A stretch of 64,000 nt of DNA from Flectonema sp. DT1601 (taxonomy: Eukaryota > Euglenozoa > Diplonemea > Diplonemida > Diplonemidae). The position numbers were made by a program, and so were the translations under genes. The stretch is taken from positions 558,001 through 622,000 of the forward strand of contig OZ025789.1 in assembly GCA_964019425.1 (NCBI GenBank), written 5' to 3'. Of this stretch, positions 63,473-64,000 are shown piece after piece; positions within the stretch are counted from its first letter, which is position 1; every line of letters starts with the position of its first letter. The notes beneath the pieces are model-generated. The model had not been told where the DNA came from, made no database searches, and was given only the letters and a program-made list of their open reading frames with translations.

Positions 63473-64000
63473 ATGCCTAAGAGAACGCGACGTTCTCAAC
63501 CAACCAATGAAGAGTTGAAGACTTGGGGAGCTGATAAGCAAATCGACTTCGATGAAACGGAGAAATTAACTTCCAGTAGGATCGCAACGTTTACGATAGC
63601 TGTTTATGTTTTTGGTCAGGCTATTGGTGTGTGGGTTGTTATTACGAGGCAGAATTCGTTGTCTTTGTCTGCGAAGAAAGGTGACTATCAACTATCAGTT
63701 TTATTTACTGCCCTGACAATCTTGACTGACTCGGTGTACTACTCCATGATTAATGGTGATCCTGGAAGATTACTGCGAGAGGACCAAATGAGTCTCGAAA
63801 TTAATTCCGAAGTCGCTTCATTAATGAATAACGCAGAACAACACTTATCTGATGACCTACGAGATGCTCAAAACTGTAAATATTGTCGCACAACTAGATT
63901 ACTACGAGCCAAACACTGCCACCAATGTGGATGTTGCGTAGCAAGGTTCGACCATCATTGCTATTGGATATATAATTGTGTTGGAGCAAAGAATCATTGT
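63473..64000 (+). CDS. DHHC-type palmitoyltransferase, 5' part (runs off the window)
   Basis: The open frame from the ATG at 63473 (MPKRTRRSQPTNEELKTWG) continues to the window end, so the gene is partial at 3'. Two hydrophobic segments (about residues 39-56 and 77-92) come before the cysteine-rich domain NCKYCRTTRLLRAKHCHQCGCCVARFDHHCYWIYNCVGAKNH, with the catalytic DHHC. The residue after DHHC is Tyr, not the usual Pro (DHHCPW), as in the yeast Akr1-type DHYC group only in part. It should S-palmitoylate membrane-associated proteins, probably at the Golgi. Confidence 0.88.
   Translation, partial: MPKRTRRSQPTNEELKTWGADKQIDFDETEKLTSSRIATFTIAVYVFGQAIGVWVVITRQNSLSLSAKKGDYQLSVLFTALTILTDSVYYSMINGDPGRLLREDQMSLEINSEVASLMNNAEQHLSDDLRDAQNCKYCRTTRLLRAKHCHQCGCCVARFDHHCYWIYNCVGAKNHC

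Overview
This is an AT-rich nuclear segment from a unicellular eukaryote with the standard genetic code (TAA, TAG and TGA all end genes). About 26 protein genes were found and every one lies on the + strand. Almost all start codons are preceded, usually by 10-40 bases, by an AG after a T- or pyrimidine-rich stretch. One-way gene order plus an acceptor-like AG before each gene is what polycistronic transcription with spliced-leader trans-splicing produces, as in Euglenozoa. Four ordinary GT-AG introns can be placed, and two have the donor GTATGT. That is more than kinetoplastids usually carry, so a diplonemid or other euglenozoan, or another trans-splicing protist, is an inference and not an identification.

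Layout. 1-14 kb: a TPR protein, a bacterial-type Asp/Glu racemase, a Cache/HAMP receptor with a decayed nucleotide-cyclase domain, a 131-nt tandem repeat with conserved hairpins, an ARF-like GTPase, a small secreted SAP-like protein, a TAP/ABCB-type ABC half-transporter and an AlkB-like dioxygenase. 14.7-25.9 kb: a tandem array of seven genes for a ~150-residue secreted MRH-like protein. Its last spacer carries a foldback insertion, a short retroposon with an 18-bp target duplication, and an orphan copy of the array's upstream module. 26-28 kb: a STE11-like kinase with a C-terminal membrane anchor. 28.1-36.6 kb: a gene-poor stretch full of A and T runs. 36.6-44.3 kb: a mitochondrial MidA/NDUFAF7-like protein, a cytochrome b5 protein, a basic coiled-coil protein, a 74-residue protein split by an intron, and a second decayed-cyclase protein with TPRs. 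45.3-64 kb: a second retroposon copy, a type I membrane protein, the DEAD-box helicase DBP9/DDX56, carnitine palmitoyltransferase 1 with two introns, a divergent mitochondrial aldehyde dehydrogenase, a PDZ protein, an ELMO-domain protein and the 5' part of a DHHC palmitoyltransferase.

The genes form no single pathway. Several point to an aerobic cell with mitochondrial fatty-acid import (CPT1), complex I assembly (MidA-like), a secretory route feeding an amplified glycoprotein family, and small-GTPase and kinase signalling. The most unusual parts are the retroposon with a conserved overlapping-stem 5' domain, the mosaic MRH-like array with its invariant upstream module, and the structured non-coding tandem repeat near 7 kb. 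All calls were made by eye without database searches.
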